A stretch of 64,000 bases of DNA, taken from positions 1-64,000 of the forward strand of contig JAJFUB010000121.1 of the NCBI GenBank assembly GCA_021372615.1, written 5' to 3'. The notes below the pieces were generated by a model. The model made no database searches. It worked only from the letters and a program-made list of their open reading frames with translations, and was not told the DNA's origin. Both the position numbers and the translations under genes were made by a program. The DNA is from a bacterium (lineage in GTDB: Bacteria; Armatimonadota; Zipacnadia; Zipacnadales; UBA11051). Of the stretch, positions 23,699 through 31,771 are shown piece after piece; the first letter of the stretch is position 1; each line of letters starts with the position of its first letter.

Positions 23699-24846
23699 GC
23701 GAACGGGAGGGCCTGGAGGCGGGCGGCCAGGTGCTCGATCCCGAGGCACTCCACCTCGAGTTGCCCTACCCGCAGCCGGTACGGCTCCCCCACGTCAGTG
23801 GCCACGACCCAGTTTTCCCCCTCAGGGTAGCGGCGTCTGAAGGCTACGAGGTTGCGGTCCTCGAAGGCTGACACGGAGCGCTTGGCCTCAATCGCGATCG
23901 GGGGCTGTGCCCGGAACTGGATGACGAAGTCCACCTCGTGCCCATGGGTGTCACGCCAGTAGTTGACTGGCCTGCCCGGCCGTCCCGCCTGCAACTCGTT
24001 GAGCACATAGTGTTCCCACAGGTTGCCCTCGTCATCCGGTCGCAGCGTTTCCCAGCCACGTTGGTGGCACACGAAACCGGTGTCGAAGCCGTAGACTTTG
24101 GGAGCCGCGGTGAGTTCCGTTGGCTTGTGGGTCGAGAACGGCCTGACCACCTGGGCTACTCGCGTCGCTTCCAGGACGCGGAGGTAGTTGTGCACGGTCG
24201 TACGGCTGATCTCACACGGCCCGGCGTACTTTGTCGCCTCGAAGATCCCGCCGCTCTGTACCAACAGGAGTTCGACGCAGCGCTGGAAGCCCCAGCGGCG
24301 CTCCAGGCGGAAGAGCTCCTGCACATCGCGGGCCCAGTAGGAGTCAAACCACTCCTGGTACTCAAGCTGCGGCAAGTCCGGCGCCATGAAGAACGGCGGG
24401 AGCCCGCCGCGAAGTAGGCGGTGGGTCACGTCGGTGTTGCCAAAAGTCGTCGCGTCGGCGTAGGTCATGGGCGTGAGCCACACCTCAAGCTTCCGCCCGG
24501 CCAGACTGTCCCTGAACTTCCCAGAGGCCTGCAGCGTCGAGGAGCCAGTGGCGACAACACGGACCGTCGGAAAGTGGTCAGCCGCGACCTTCAGCACCTC
24601 GGAGGGGTTGGGCAGACGCTGCACCTCGTCAAGCACCACCCGCTTGCCCTCCAGGCCTCGCCAGAAGACCTCGGGGTCCTCGAGCCGCCGACGCACTGTC
24701 GGGAGTTCGCAGTCCAGGTACTCCACGTCCGCCAGGCTCTGGCACAACATGGTCTTGCCCACACGCCGGACGCCTGACAGCCAGACGATCCGGCCACGCC
24801 GAAGCACGTCCTCAACCCGCTCGATCCAGGCCTCTCGGTAGAACAT
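23695..24846 (-). CDS. AAA ATPase of the DUF4143 group
   Basis: A 383-aa ATPase. The first half has Walker A GVRRVGKT (25-32) and Walker B RVVLDEVQRLP (69-79, Asp73-Glu74), with sensor-like VRVVATGSSTL. The second half has a winged-helix-like region (CEISRTTVHNYLRVLEATRVAQVV) and a nuclease-fold C-terminus with GHEVDFVIQFRAQPPIAIEAK, i.e. the E-x-D...E-x-K pattern of DUF4143 domains. These proteins are widespread, often horizontally moved, and of unknown function. The ATG at 24846 is chosen because the protein then begins with the standard FYREAWIERV; upstream codons are not conserved-looking. No Shine-Dalgarno; the mRNA is probably leaderless (see the regulatory site at 24853-24885). Confidence 0.9.
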   Translation of the reverse strand: MFYREAWIERVEDVLRRGRIVWLSGVRRVGKTMLCQSLADVEYLDCELPTVRRRLEDPEVFWRGLEGKRVVLDEVQRLPNPSEVLKVAADHFPTVRVVATGSSTLQASGKFRDSLAGRKLEVWLTPMTYADATTFGNTDVTHRLLRGGLPPFFMAPDLPQLEYQEWFDSYWARDVQELFRLERRWGFQRCVELLLVQSGGIFEATKYAGPCEISRTTVHNYLRVLEATRVAQVVRPFSTHKPTELTAAPKVYGFDTGFVCHQRGWETLRPDDEGNLWEHYVLNELQAGRPGRPVNYWRDTHGHEVDFVIQFRAQPPIAIEAKRSVSAFEDRNLVAFRRRYPEGENWVVATDVGEPYRLRVGQLEVECLGIEHLAARLQALPFA

Positions 24847-24852
24847 GCAGTT

Positions 24853-24885
24853 AGTATTGCATATTTCAGAAGAATCTGCAATACT
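24853..24885 (-). promoter_or_regulatory. palindromic operator overlapping a leaderless promoter
   Basis: AGTATTGCA (24853-24861) and TGCAATACT (24877-24885) are perfect 9-bp inverted repeats 15 nt apart. Read on the minus strand the first arm contributes TTGCAG as -35 and the second AATACT as -10, 17 nt apart. The -10 is followed by AACTGC and then the ATG of the ATPase, so transcription would start at or very near the start codon. A dimeric repressor on both arms would block both promoter elements. Confidence 0.55.
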
Positions 24886-24943
24886 GATCGCATATGTTAC
24901 CGATCCGGGACGGGCAAGCAGACATTCAGGTCGGCGAATGTCG

Positions 24944-26434
24944 TCACAGGGGGTAACGGATGGGGTTACGGGGAGCCGGGGCGGTGGACGGCGGCGGGAC
25001 GGCCTTCTGGAGCGGGTCCATGCCTGAGGCCTCCGTCGCCAGGACACCGATGCCCAGCAGGCGGTCGGCATCCTTGCCGATGGCGCGGCGGACCTCGTCG
25101 CCGCGCGACTGCTCGTAGGCAGTCAGGTTCGTCTGGATCCGCGTGAGCGTCTGGATGATCTCGGGGGTGGCCTGGGCCCGGCGCGCCGCGTCCAGGAAGT
25201 ACGCGCAGTATCGGCTGTCCTTGTGGTTGTCAGGGTCGAGCACCCCCAGGCTGAGTTCGGTCAGCCAGGAGCCCAGATCGTAGTTGAGGCGCTCCCGTTC
25301 CGCGACCTCGCGGGTCCACTCGTCGCAGGCTTCCTCGAGCACCGCCGACTTCTCCCGGGCCGTGGCCGGCAGCGTCTGCGTCTCGGCCAACAGGCGCGAC
25401 AGCTCTCGGGCGCGCTGCAGCAACTCAGCCGGGGCGCGCACGCGCTGCAGATTGGCCAGGGCCTGGTCGGCGTTGGTCTTGGAGGTCTGGCGGAGGTCCG
25501 GAGTGTACTCGGCCTTCTCCAGAACGAGGATGCCCGGGACCAGGGAGTTCAGGCGCAGGGCCGAGCCGATGGCGAAGAAGGCACGCGGGGCGTCCTCGTC
25601 GAGAGTGGCGAGCGGGCGGGGGGCCGGCTCCGTCGTCGGCGCCAGAGAGGCCACCGCGGTCTGCTGCTTCGGCTCCAGCGTCTTGCCGTCGGGCAGCGTC
25701 ACCGTCAAGCCGTGGGTACTGCAGAAGTCCAGCAGCACCGGCGAGCTTACGGCGATGGCCGCGAAACCCTTGTTGAAGTCCGAGCCGGCCATCGCGCGCA
25801 CGACGCCCCGCACGACGCCCTCACTGTCCACGAGCGGCCCGCCGCTGATGCCTTTGTCAATGTTGAGGTCGGCCTCGATGTTCTTGCCGTCGTTGATCAG
25901 ACGGGAGACATAGCCGCGCCGCAGGCAGACGTTGGGCCCGTTGACGCTCTGGTCGAGCATTGTGCCCAGGGGGAAGCCGAAGGCGAACACCTCGGTCTGC
26001 TTGCCCATCAGGTCGGGACTGATGCGGACCGGCTCGAGGGGGGGGAGGTCTCCCTTGACGGTCAGCAGAGCGAGATCCGCCGCCCTGTCGGTCGCGACGA
26101 TCTCGGCGGGAAGCTGGCGCGACTCACGGGTCCCGCTGAGGATGCGGACCGTGATCGCGGCCGAGGCGTTGCCCAGCGCGGCCGAGATGACGTGCTGGTT
26201 GGTCACGAGGTGAGTTGGGGTGACGAAGAAGCCGGTGCCTGACTCGACACTCCGGCGCGTGGAGTTGGGCTTGCTATACTCCACGGTGATGTACACGACG
26301 GCCTGCTCGAGGCTGCGCTCCCGCTCATCTGCAAGCTGCAGAGCGCGCCCCGCGGGCTGCGCCGTCGCGGCCACAGCCCCGGCCAGCAGCGCCGCCGCGA
26401 CCAGCACGCACAGGATGGGGAATCTCGTCTGCAC
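24944..26434 (-). CDS. secreted trypsin-like serine protease (S1C-type)
   Basis: A 496-aa exported protease. The signal peptide (ILCVLVAAALLAGAVAATAQ) is followed by a chymotrypsin-fold domain with a complete triad: His81 (VTNQHVI), Asp120 (RAADLALL) and Ser197 (GISGGPLVD, a variant of GNSGGP). Unlike DegP/HtrA there is no recognisable PDZ domain; residues 250-496 are mainly helical and charged, with a low-complexity linker (LAPTTEPAPRP). A start at GTG 26434 has GGAGG 5 nt upstream; a TTG one codon earlier is too close to it. It may be a periplasmic quality-control or processing protease. Transcribed away from the esterase at 26625. Confidence 0.85.
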   Translation of the reverse strand: MQTRFPILCVLVAAALLAGAVAATAQPAGRALQLADERERSLEQAVVYITVEYSKPNSTRRSVESGTGFFVTPTHLVTNQHVISAALGNASAAITVRILSGTRESRQLPAEIVATDRAADLALLTVKGDLPPLEPVRISPDLMGKQTEVFAFGFPLGTMLDQSVNGPNVCLRRGYVSRLINDGKNIEADLNIDKGISGGPLVDSEGVVRGVVRAMAGSDFNKGFAAIAVSSPVLLDFCSTHGLTVTLPDGKTLEPKQQTAVASLAPTTEPAPRPLATLDEDAPRAFFAIGSALRLNSLVPGILVLEKAEYTPDLRQTSKTNADQALANLQRVRAPAELLQRARELSRLLAETQTLPATAREKSAVLEEACDEWTREVAERERLNYDLGSWLTELSLGVLDPDNHKDSRYCAYFLDAARRAQATPEIIQTLTRIQTNLTAYEQSRGDEVRRAIGKDADRLLGIGVLATEASGMDPLQKAVPPPSTAPAPRNPIRYPL

Positions 26435-26493
26435 CAAAGCCTCCGGCGATCAGGGGGCGGAGACGGGATCTGCATGCCGTCTGCGCCGGTGGC

Positions 26494-26499
26494 ATTATA
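26494..26499 (-). promoter_or_regulatory. possible -10 element of the protease gene
   Basis: Minus-strand TATAAT, a perfect -10 hexamer in GC-rich DNA, about 60 nt upstream of the GTG start at 26434. No convincing -35 is seen at 16-18 nt, so another sigma factor or an activator may be involved. Confidence 0.3.
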
Positions 26500-26624
26500 C
26501 GGCAAATCCGGGGGGCGGGGAAGGGCATGCAAGGGCCAACGACCCCTCGATACCGAGAGGCAAAGGTCGCGGCGAACGGGAAGGCGAACAGTCTGACCTC
26601 ACTGTTGCATAGGAGTGTGCCTCG

Positions 26625-27377
26625 ATGGCCTTGGTGAACATCAACTACTGGTCTCCGTCACTGGTCAAGGAGACCGCCTGCCATGTGCTGCTGCCGGACC
26701 GGCAGACGCAGAAGGGGCCCTACCCGGTCTTCTACCTGCTGCACGGGCTGTCGGATGACTACACGGCGTGGCAGCGCTGGACGAGCATCGAGCGCTACGC
26801 GCGCGAGCTGCCGCTCATCATCGTCATGCCCGACGGCCACCGCAGCTTCTACTGTGACGCCACCTCCGGCTACGCCCACGAGGCCGCCATCGTCAAGGAC
26901 CTGATCGGCTTCATGGACACCCACTTCCGCACCATCAAGTCCGGTCGGGGCCGGGCCATCGGCGGGCTGTCCATGGGCGGGTACGGGGCGATGAAGCTGG
27001 GCCTCAAGCACTCGGACAAGTTCTGCTCGGTCTCGGCGCACTCGGGCGTGTACCTGCACGTCAAGGAGCGCTGGTGGGAGCGGCCGGACAACTGGGTGCC
27101 CGAGCTGGCGCGCATCTACGGCACCGAGAAGGCCTGTGCGGCCAACGACCCATTCGCGCTGGCCGCGAAGCTCGACCCGGCCAGGGCGCCGGCCATCTGG
27201 ATGGACTGCGGCACGGAGGACGGGCTGCTGCGCGACAACCGCGAGCTGCACGCCCACCTGAAGAAGCTGAAGATCAAGCACGACTACCACGAGTTCCCCG
27301 GCACCCACAACTGGGCATACTGGGACGAACACGTCCAGCAAGCCCTGGCGTTCCACCGCAAGGCGCTCGGAATATGA
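26625..27377 (+). CDS. esterase of the alpha/beta hydrolase superfamily (esterase D / EstA-like)
   Basis: A 250-aa cytoplasmic serine esterase. The nucleophile elbow is GGLSMGGYGAMKLGL with Ser in GLSMG; Asp is in MDCGTEDGLL and His in GTHNWAYWDEH, the order expected for the family that includes S-formylglutathione hydrolase and tributyrin esterases. VFYLLHGLSDDYTAWQRW gives the oxyanion-side HG motif. ATG 26625 has AGGAG 9 nt upstream. In a glycan-degrading setting it may remove acetyl or feruloyl groups, but substrate is not determined. A palindromic element separates it from nadE. Confidence 0.9.
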   Translation: MALVNINYWSPSLVKETACHVLLPDRQTQKGPYPVFYLLHGLSDDYTAWQRWTSIERYARELPLIIVMPDGHRSFYCDATSGYAHEAAIVKDLIGFMDTHFRTIKSGRGRAIGGLSMGGYGAMKLGLKHSDKFCSVSAHSGVYLHVKERWWERPDNWVPELARIYGTEKACAANDPFALAAKLDPARAPAIWMDCGTEDGLLRDNRELHAHLKKLKIKHDYHEFPGTHNWAYWDEHVQQALAFHRKALGI

Positions 27378-27383
27378 GGCACA

Positions 27384-27491
27384 TGATGAACGATGAGTGA
27401 TGAATGCAGAGCGCTCGTGATGCGGCATCCCGTCGGCGCGGCCTCCAGCCTCAGTACACATTCATCGTTCATCATTCCGCATTCATCGTTC
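27384..27491. repeat. A+T-richer inverted repeat built on ATGATGAACGATGA
   Basis: ATGATGAACGATGAGTGATG and on to 27408 is answered by TTCATCGTTCATCATTCCGC and on to 27491. The shared core is 14 nt. It fills the gap between the esterase and nadE and includes sequence right up to the nadE ribosome site. Confidence 0.65.
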
Positions 27492-27501
27492 GGAGGCATC
27501 C

Positions 27502-29148
27502 ATGCGTATCACCATCGCCCAGCTCAACCCCATCGTGGGCGATATCAACGGCAACCTGAAGCGGGCCCTCGAGACCCTCGCCGAGGCCGACCGGGCGGGC
27601 GCTGACCTGGTTGTGTTCACCGAGCTGTTCCTGATCGGCTACCCGCCGCGCGATCTGCTGGGCCGCTGCTGGATCATCGAGCGCCTGGAGGCGGCGGTGC
27701 AGGAGCTGGCCGAGGCCTCGCGGGCCTACCCGAACCTGGGGACCATCGTGGGCGTGCCGCGGGCGACCGGGCGCGACACCGGGCACGGGCTGTACAACAG
27801 CGCGGTGCTCATTCAGGGCGGGCAGGTCCTCGGCGCGGTGAACAAGTCCCTGCTGCCGACGTACGACGTGTTCGACGAGGATCGCTACTTCGACCGGCAC
27901 AATGGCGTGGCGCCGCTGCCGTTCAAGGGCGAGCGACTCGGCATCCATATCTGTGAGGACGCCTGGAACGACCCGGAGCTGTGGCCCCGCCAGCGCATGT
28001 ACGACCACGATCCGGTGGAGGAGCTGGCCGCCCAGGGCGCCACGATCCTCATCAACATCTCGGCCTCGCCGTATAGCCGGGGCAAGGAGCAGGTGCGCTA
28101 CCGCCTCATCAGCCGCCATGCCCAGCGCCACGGACTGCCCTTTGTCTATGCCAACCAGGTCGGGGGCAATGATGAGCTGATCTTCGACGGCCGCAGCTTC
28201 ATCTTCAACGGCCAGGGGGAGCCGCTGGCGGTGCTGCCGGCGTTCGAGGAGCACGTGGTGACGGTGGACCTGCAGACCGCGTCGCCAGTGCCGTACGCAC
28301 CGCAGGAGGAGATCGCCAGCGTCCACGACGCGCTGGTGCTGGGCATCCGCGACTACCTGCGCAAGTGCGGCTTCTCGCGGGCGATCATCGGGCTGTCGGG
28401 CGGCATTGACTCGGCGGTCACGGCCTGCCTGGCGACGGCGGCGCTGGGGCGCGACAATGTCCGCTGCCTGGCGATGCCCTCGCAGTACTCCTCGACCGGC
28501 AGCGTCGAGGATGCGCAGGCGCTGGCGCGGAACCTGGGGATCCAACTGGACCTGGCGCCCATCCAGCCGATCTTCGAGGCCTACCTGGGGACGCTGCGCG
28601 AGCTGTTCGCCGGCACGGCGCCGGGGCTGGCCGAGGAGAACGTGCAGGCTCGCATCCGCGGCAACCTGCTGATGGCGATGAGCAACAAGTACAGCTCGCT
28701 GGTCATCACCACCGGCAACAAGAGCGAGCTGGCGGTAGGCTACTGCACGCTGTATGGTGACATGTCCGGCGGCCTGGCGGCCATCTCGGATGTGCCCAAG
28801 ACGATGGTGTACGAACTGGCGCGGTACATCAACCGCAAGCGGGAGATCATCCCCCTGGCCTCGATCACCAAGCCGCCGTCGGCCGAGCTGAAGCCCGACC
28901 AGCGCGACCAGGACACGCTGCCGCCGTACGAGACCCTCGACCAGATCGTGCAGTTGTATGTCGAGGAGGACTTCTGTGCAGCGGACATCATCGCGCAGGG
29001 CTTCGAGGAAGAGGTCGTGCGCTGGACGCTGCGAACCATAGACCGCAATGAGTACAAGCGCCGCCAGGCGGCGCCGGGGCTGAAGGTCACGAGCAAGGCC
29101 TTCGGCGTCGGGCGCCGGATGCCGGTGGCGGCGAGGATTGAGAACTGA
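27502..29148 (+). CDS. nadE: glutamine-dependent NAD+ synthetase
   Basis: A 548-aa two-domain enzyme making NAD+ from deamido-NAD+, ATP and glutamine. The N-terminal glutaminase (nitrilase fold, about 1-260) has the full triad Glu41 (VFTELFLIGYPP), Lys115 (VNKSLLPTYDVF) and Cys151 (HICEDAWND). The C-terminal synthetase (about 275-548) has the ATP pyrophosphatase P-loop SGGIDS at 299-304, followed by the conserved SNKYSSLVITTGNKSELAVGY. The length is normal for the bacterial long form. ATG 27502 has GGAGG 5 nt upstream. Last step of NAD biosynthesis, so probably essential; its placement before the lut genes is likely incidental. Confidence 0.97.
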   Translation: MRITIAQLNPIVGDINGNLKRALETLAEADRAGADLVVFTELFLIGYPPRDLLGRCWIIERLEAAVQELAEASRAYPNLGTIVGVPRATGRDTGHGLYNSAVLIQGGQVLGAVNKSLLPTYDVFDEDRYFDRHNGVAPLPFKGERLGIHICEDAWNDPELWPRQRMYDHDPVEELAAQGATILINISASPYSRGKEQVRYRLISRHAQRHGLPFVYANQVGGNDELIFDGRSFIFNGQGEPLAVLPAFEEHVVTVDLQTASPVPYAPQEEIASVHDALVLGIRDYLRKCGFSRAIIGLSGGIDSAVTACLATAALGRDNVRCLAMPSQYSSTGSVEDAQALARNLGIQLDLAPIQPIFEAYLGTLRELFAGTAPGLAEENVQARIRGNLLMAMSNKYSSLVITTGNKSELAVGYCTLYGDMSGGLAAISDVPKTMVYELARYINRKREIIPLASITKPPSAELKPDQRDQDTLPPYETLDQIVQLYVEEDFCAADIIAQGFEEEVVRWTLRTIDRNEYKRRQAAPGLKVTSKAFGVGRRMPVAARIEN

Positions 29149-29166
29149 GGGAGGGACGAACGGCGT

Positions 29167-29327
29167 CCTCACCCCTACCCCTCTCCCTCGCGCGATGAGA
29201 CTGCGCTCCGGAGAGGGAAGGGTCGCTTGTCGCTCTGTGGCCTCAAAGCTACAGAGCGGTCGCATGAAGCTCCCCTCTCCGGAGCGCTCGGCTGTATCGA
29301 GCGCGAGGGAGAGGGGTAGGGGTGAGG
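29167..29327. repeat. 161-nt foldback element with perfect 27-bp terminal inverted repeats
   Basis: 29167-29193 (begins CCTCACCCCTACCCCTCTCC) is perfectly complementary to 29301-29327. A second pair, GCGCTCCGGAGAGGGAAG (29203-29220) against CTCCCCTCTCCGGAGCGC, matches 17 of 18, and the centre again pairs (CGCTCTGT / ACAGAGCG). The whole unit could fold as one long hairpin, resembling a MITE. It lies between nadE and lutA. Confidence 0.85.
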
Positions 29328-29365
29328 AGAGAGTCAGTGCCGTCGACCGTGCCCACCACACGCCC

Positions 29366-30118
29366 ATGCGAATCGCCCTGTTCGTTCCCTGTTTCGTAGA
29401 CCAGTTTGCCCCGCAGGTGGCCCTGGCGGCCGCGCGCATACTGCAGCACCTCGGGCATGAGGTGATCGTGCCGCCCGGCCAGACCTGCTGCGGGCAGCCG
29501 ACCTTCAACACCGGGTACTGGCCCGAGACCCGTCAGGTGGCCCGGCACTTCCTGCGGGTGTTCGCCGACCACGGGACCATCGTGGCCCCCTCGGGCGGCT
29601 GCGTGGGCATGGTGGCCAAGAACTACCCCTGGCTCTTCGAGGGACAGCCAGAGGAGGCGCGGGCGGTCGAGATGGCCGGCCGCGTGCATGAGTTCACCAG
29701 CTTCCTCGTAGACAACCTCGGCGTGACCGACCTGGGGGCGAAGCTGCAGACGGCGGTCACGCTGCACGACTCGTGCCACCCGCTGCGCGAGCTGGGCATC
29801 CGCGAGCAGCCGCGCGCGCTGCTGCGGGCAGTGGAGGGGCTCACGCTCGCGGAGATGCCGCAGTCGGACACCTGCTGTGGGTTCGGCGGGGCGTTCTCGG
29901 TGAAGTACCCGGAGATCTCCACGGCGATGGCCGACGAGAAGCTGGCCAACGCGCTGTCCACGCAGGCGGAGATCATCACGGGTGTGGAGAGCAGTTGCCT
30001 GCTGCACCTGCAGGGGCGCATAGACCGGCAACGGCACCCGATCAAGACGATGCACCTCGCGGAGTTGCTGGCGCGAGGGATGGGACTGGACCTCTCCCCC
30101 TCCCTGTCGCGCTCGTGA
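29366..30118 (+). CDS. lutA: lactate utilisation protein A (CCG-motif iron-sulfur oxidoreductase subunit)
   Basis: A 250-aa LutA/YkgE homologue, one of three proteins that oxidise L-lactate to pyruvate. It has the two cysteine-rich CCG repeats: QTCCGQPTFNTGY (Cys41-Cys42) and SDTCCGFGGAFSVKYPE (Cys170-Cys171), with the associated SGGCVGM and HDSCHPLRELG segments. These bind an iron-sulfur cluster. ATG 29366 starts the conserved MRIALFVPCFVDQ; longer upstream readings cover the foldback repeat. The last codons (LSPSLSRS and stop) lie in a palindromic repeat, so the native C-terminus may have been altered. Followed by lutB and lutC. Confidence 0.93.
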   Translation: MRIALFVPCFVDQFAPQVALAAARILQHLGHEVIVPPGQTCCGQPTFNTGYWPETRQVARHFLRVFADHGTIVAPSGGCVGMVAKNYPWLFEGQPEEARAVEMAGRVHEFTSFLVDNLGVTDLGAKLQTAVTLHDSCHPLRELGIREQPRALLRAVEGLTLAEMPQSDTCCGFGGAFSVKYPEISTAMADEKLANALSTQAEIITGVESSCLLHLQGRIDRQRHPIKTMHLAELLARGMGLDLSPSLSRS

Positions 30119-30198
30119 GCGAGCGTAGGAGGGGGTAGGACGCCGTTCGTCTAGGCTGCACGGCGTCCTACCCCCGCCGCTACGCGGCGACCCCTCCC
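30096..30198. repeat. compound palindromic repeat covering the lutA stop codon
   Basis: CCCCCTCC (30096-30103) pairs with GGAGGGGG (30128-30135); inside, CGCTCG (30110-30115) pairs with CGAGCG (30120-30125) and the lutA TGA lies in the loop. GGGGGTAGGACGCCGT (30131-30146) is the exact inverse of ACGGCGTCCTACCCCC (30160-30175). The shared 28-nt module follows at 30171-30198. The same ACGGCGTCCTACCCCC core recurs near 63535. Confidence 0.85.
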
Positions 30199-30230
30199 TG
30201 CAGGGAGGGGTGACGGCAACGACTAACGAC

Positions 30231-31610
30231 ATGAACCCACGACAACGATTCGCAGAGAAACTGGCCGACCCCAAGCTCCGCCGCAACATGGCCGTGTCCA
30301 TGGGCACGTCCCTCGGCCATCGCCTCGAGCGCATGGCGGAGGTGCCCGAGTGGGAGGCGCTGCGCGACGCGGCCCATGACCTCCGCCAGTATGGGCTGGC
30401 GCACCTGGGCGACTTGCTGGCACAGGCGGAGAGCCACCTCACCGCGCGCGGAGTGCGCGTGTTCTGGGCCGAGGATGCCGCCGCCGCCAACCAGTATGTC
30501 ATTGACACCGCCCGGCGCCTCGGCGTGCAGAAGGTCGTCAAGGGCAAGACGATGACCTCGGAGGAGACGTACCTCAACGACGCCCTCCGCGCCGCGGGGC
30601 TGCAGCCGGTGGAGACCGACCTGGGCGAATACCTCGTGCAGCTCTCTGGCGAGCGGCCCACGCACATCACCGCCCCGGCGGTGCACATGTCGCGCCAGGA
30701 CTGCGGGAAGCTGATCTGCACCGAACTGGGCCAGCCCTACACGGACGACCCGCGCGCACTGACGCTCATGGTGCGCGAGGCGCTCCGGCCCGAGTTCATC
30801 CAGTCGCAGCTCGGCGTGTCGGGCGGCAACTTCCTCGTGGCCGAGACCGGCACGCTGGTCATCTGCGACAACGAGGGCAACCAGGGGCTCGTGACGGCGC
30901 TGTCGGATGTGCACGTGGCCCTGGTGGGCATAGACAAGATCGTGCCGCGCCTGCAGGACCTGGGGCCGCTGCTGCGGCTGCTGGCGCGCAACTCCACGGG
31001 GCAGACGCTGACCGGCTACACGACGCTCATCAGCGGCCCGCGCCAGGCGACCGATGTGGACGGCCCGCGCGAGCTGCACATCATTCTGCTGGACAACGGG
31101 CGGACGAAGATGCTGGCCGACCCGATGGCGCGCGATGGCCTGACATGCATCCGCTGCGGGGTATGCTGCGGCATCTGCCCGATCTACTTCAAGGTGGGCG
31201 GGCACCCGTACTGGACCTACCCGGGCGCCACGGGGGCCGTGTGGGCGCCCTTCATCAGCGACGAGGACTGGGTCGAGGAGCTGCCGCACATCTGCTCGCT
31301 GTGCGGCGTCTGCGCCGAGGCCTGCCCGGTGAAGAACAAGCTATCGCGCGTGTTGCTGCAGTTGCGCACGCGGCCGCAGGGGCGGCGACGCTTCCCCTTG
31401 ACCCAGCGGGTGGGGATACCGGGGCTGGGGCGACTGCTGGGCAGCCCGGCCCTGTACCGGCTGGCGGGGCGGCTGATGCGGCTGGGATGGCCGTGCCGCA
31501 AGCTGGCCGAGCGGATCGGCCCGATCGGCGGCTGGACGCACAGTCGCGAGCTGCCCACGCCGGGGAAGCGGACGTTCCAGGAGAGTTGGAGAGGTGGCAG
31601 ACGAGGTTAG
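30231..31610 (+). CDS. lutB: lactate utilisation protein B (iron-sulfur protein)
   Basis: A 459-aa LutB/YkgF homologue, the electron-carrying subunit of the LutABC lactate oxidase. The N-terminal half is the LUD domain (AVSMGTSLGHRLERM, KVVKGKTMTSEETYLN, GGNFLVAETGTLVICDNEGN). The C-terminal part has two ferredoxin-type clusters: CIRCGVCCGICP (Cys306, 309, 312/313, 316) and CSLCGVCAEACP (Cys355, 358, 361, 365). The start is uncertain: ATG 30231 has no ribosome site, while GTG 30210 directly abuts GGGAGGG that belongs to the repeat element. I prefer 30231 because upstream residues are repeat-derived. Cytoplasmic, membrane associated in relatives. Confidence 0.93.
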   Translation: MNPRQRFAEKLADPKLRRNMAVSMGTSLGHRLERMAEVPEWEALRDAAHDLRQYGLAHLGDLLAQAESHLTARGVRVFWAEDAAAANQYVIDTARRLGVQKVVKGKTMTSEETYLNDALRAAGLQPVETDLGEYLVQLSGERPTHITAPAVHMSRQDCGKLICTELGQPYTDDPRALTLMVREALRPEFIQSQLGVSGGNFLVAETGTLVICDNEGNQGLVTALSDVHVALVGIDKIVPRLQDLGPLLRLLARNSTGQTLTGYTTLISGPRQATDVDGPRELHIILLDNGRTKMLADPMARDGLTCIRCGVCCGICPIYFKVGGHPYWTYPGATGAVWAPFISDEDWVEELPHICSLCGVCAEACPVKNKLSRVLLQLRTRPQGRRRFPLTQRVGIPGLGRLLGSPALYRLAGRLMRLGWPCRKLAERIGPIGGWTHSRELPTPGKRTFQESWRGGRRG

Positions 31611-31632
31611 TTGGCGGGAAGCGAAGCTGAGC

Positions 31633-31736
31633 TGGAGAGGATGCAGAGGATGACGGCAAGGATGCTGAGGATGAAGGACTCGGCATTGTCGTCGCCATCA
31701 TCCTCGCCATCCTTGCCTCCATCCTCTCTATCCTCC
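31633..31736. repeat. imperfect inverted repeat of GAGGATG units
   Basis: GGAGAGGATGCAGAGGATGA (31633-31652) and the continuation GGCAAGGATGCTGAGGATGA to 31673 are mirrored by CATCATCCTCGCCATCCTTG and following bases to 31736. The arms have several mismatches. It occupies most of the gap between lutB and lutC. Confidence 0.6.
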
Positions 31737-31771
31737 CAAGCCTAGCGCCAACGGCCACCATGTGAACGATC

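Noticed and set aside
30210-30230. GTG start for lutB at 30210
   Set aside because: The purine run abuts the GTG without spacing and belongs to a repeat; the added residues TATTND are not typical, so ATG 30231 was preferred, with some doubt.
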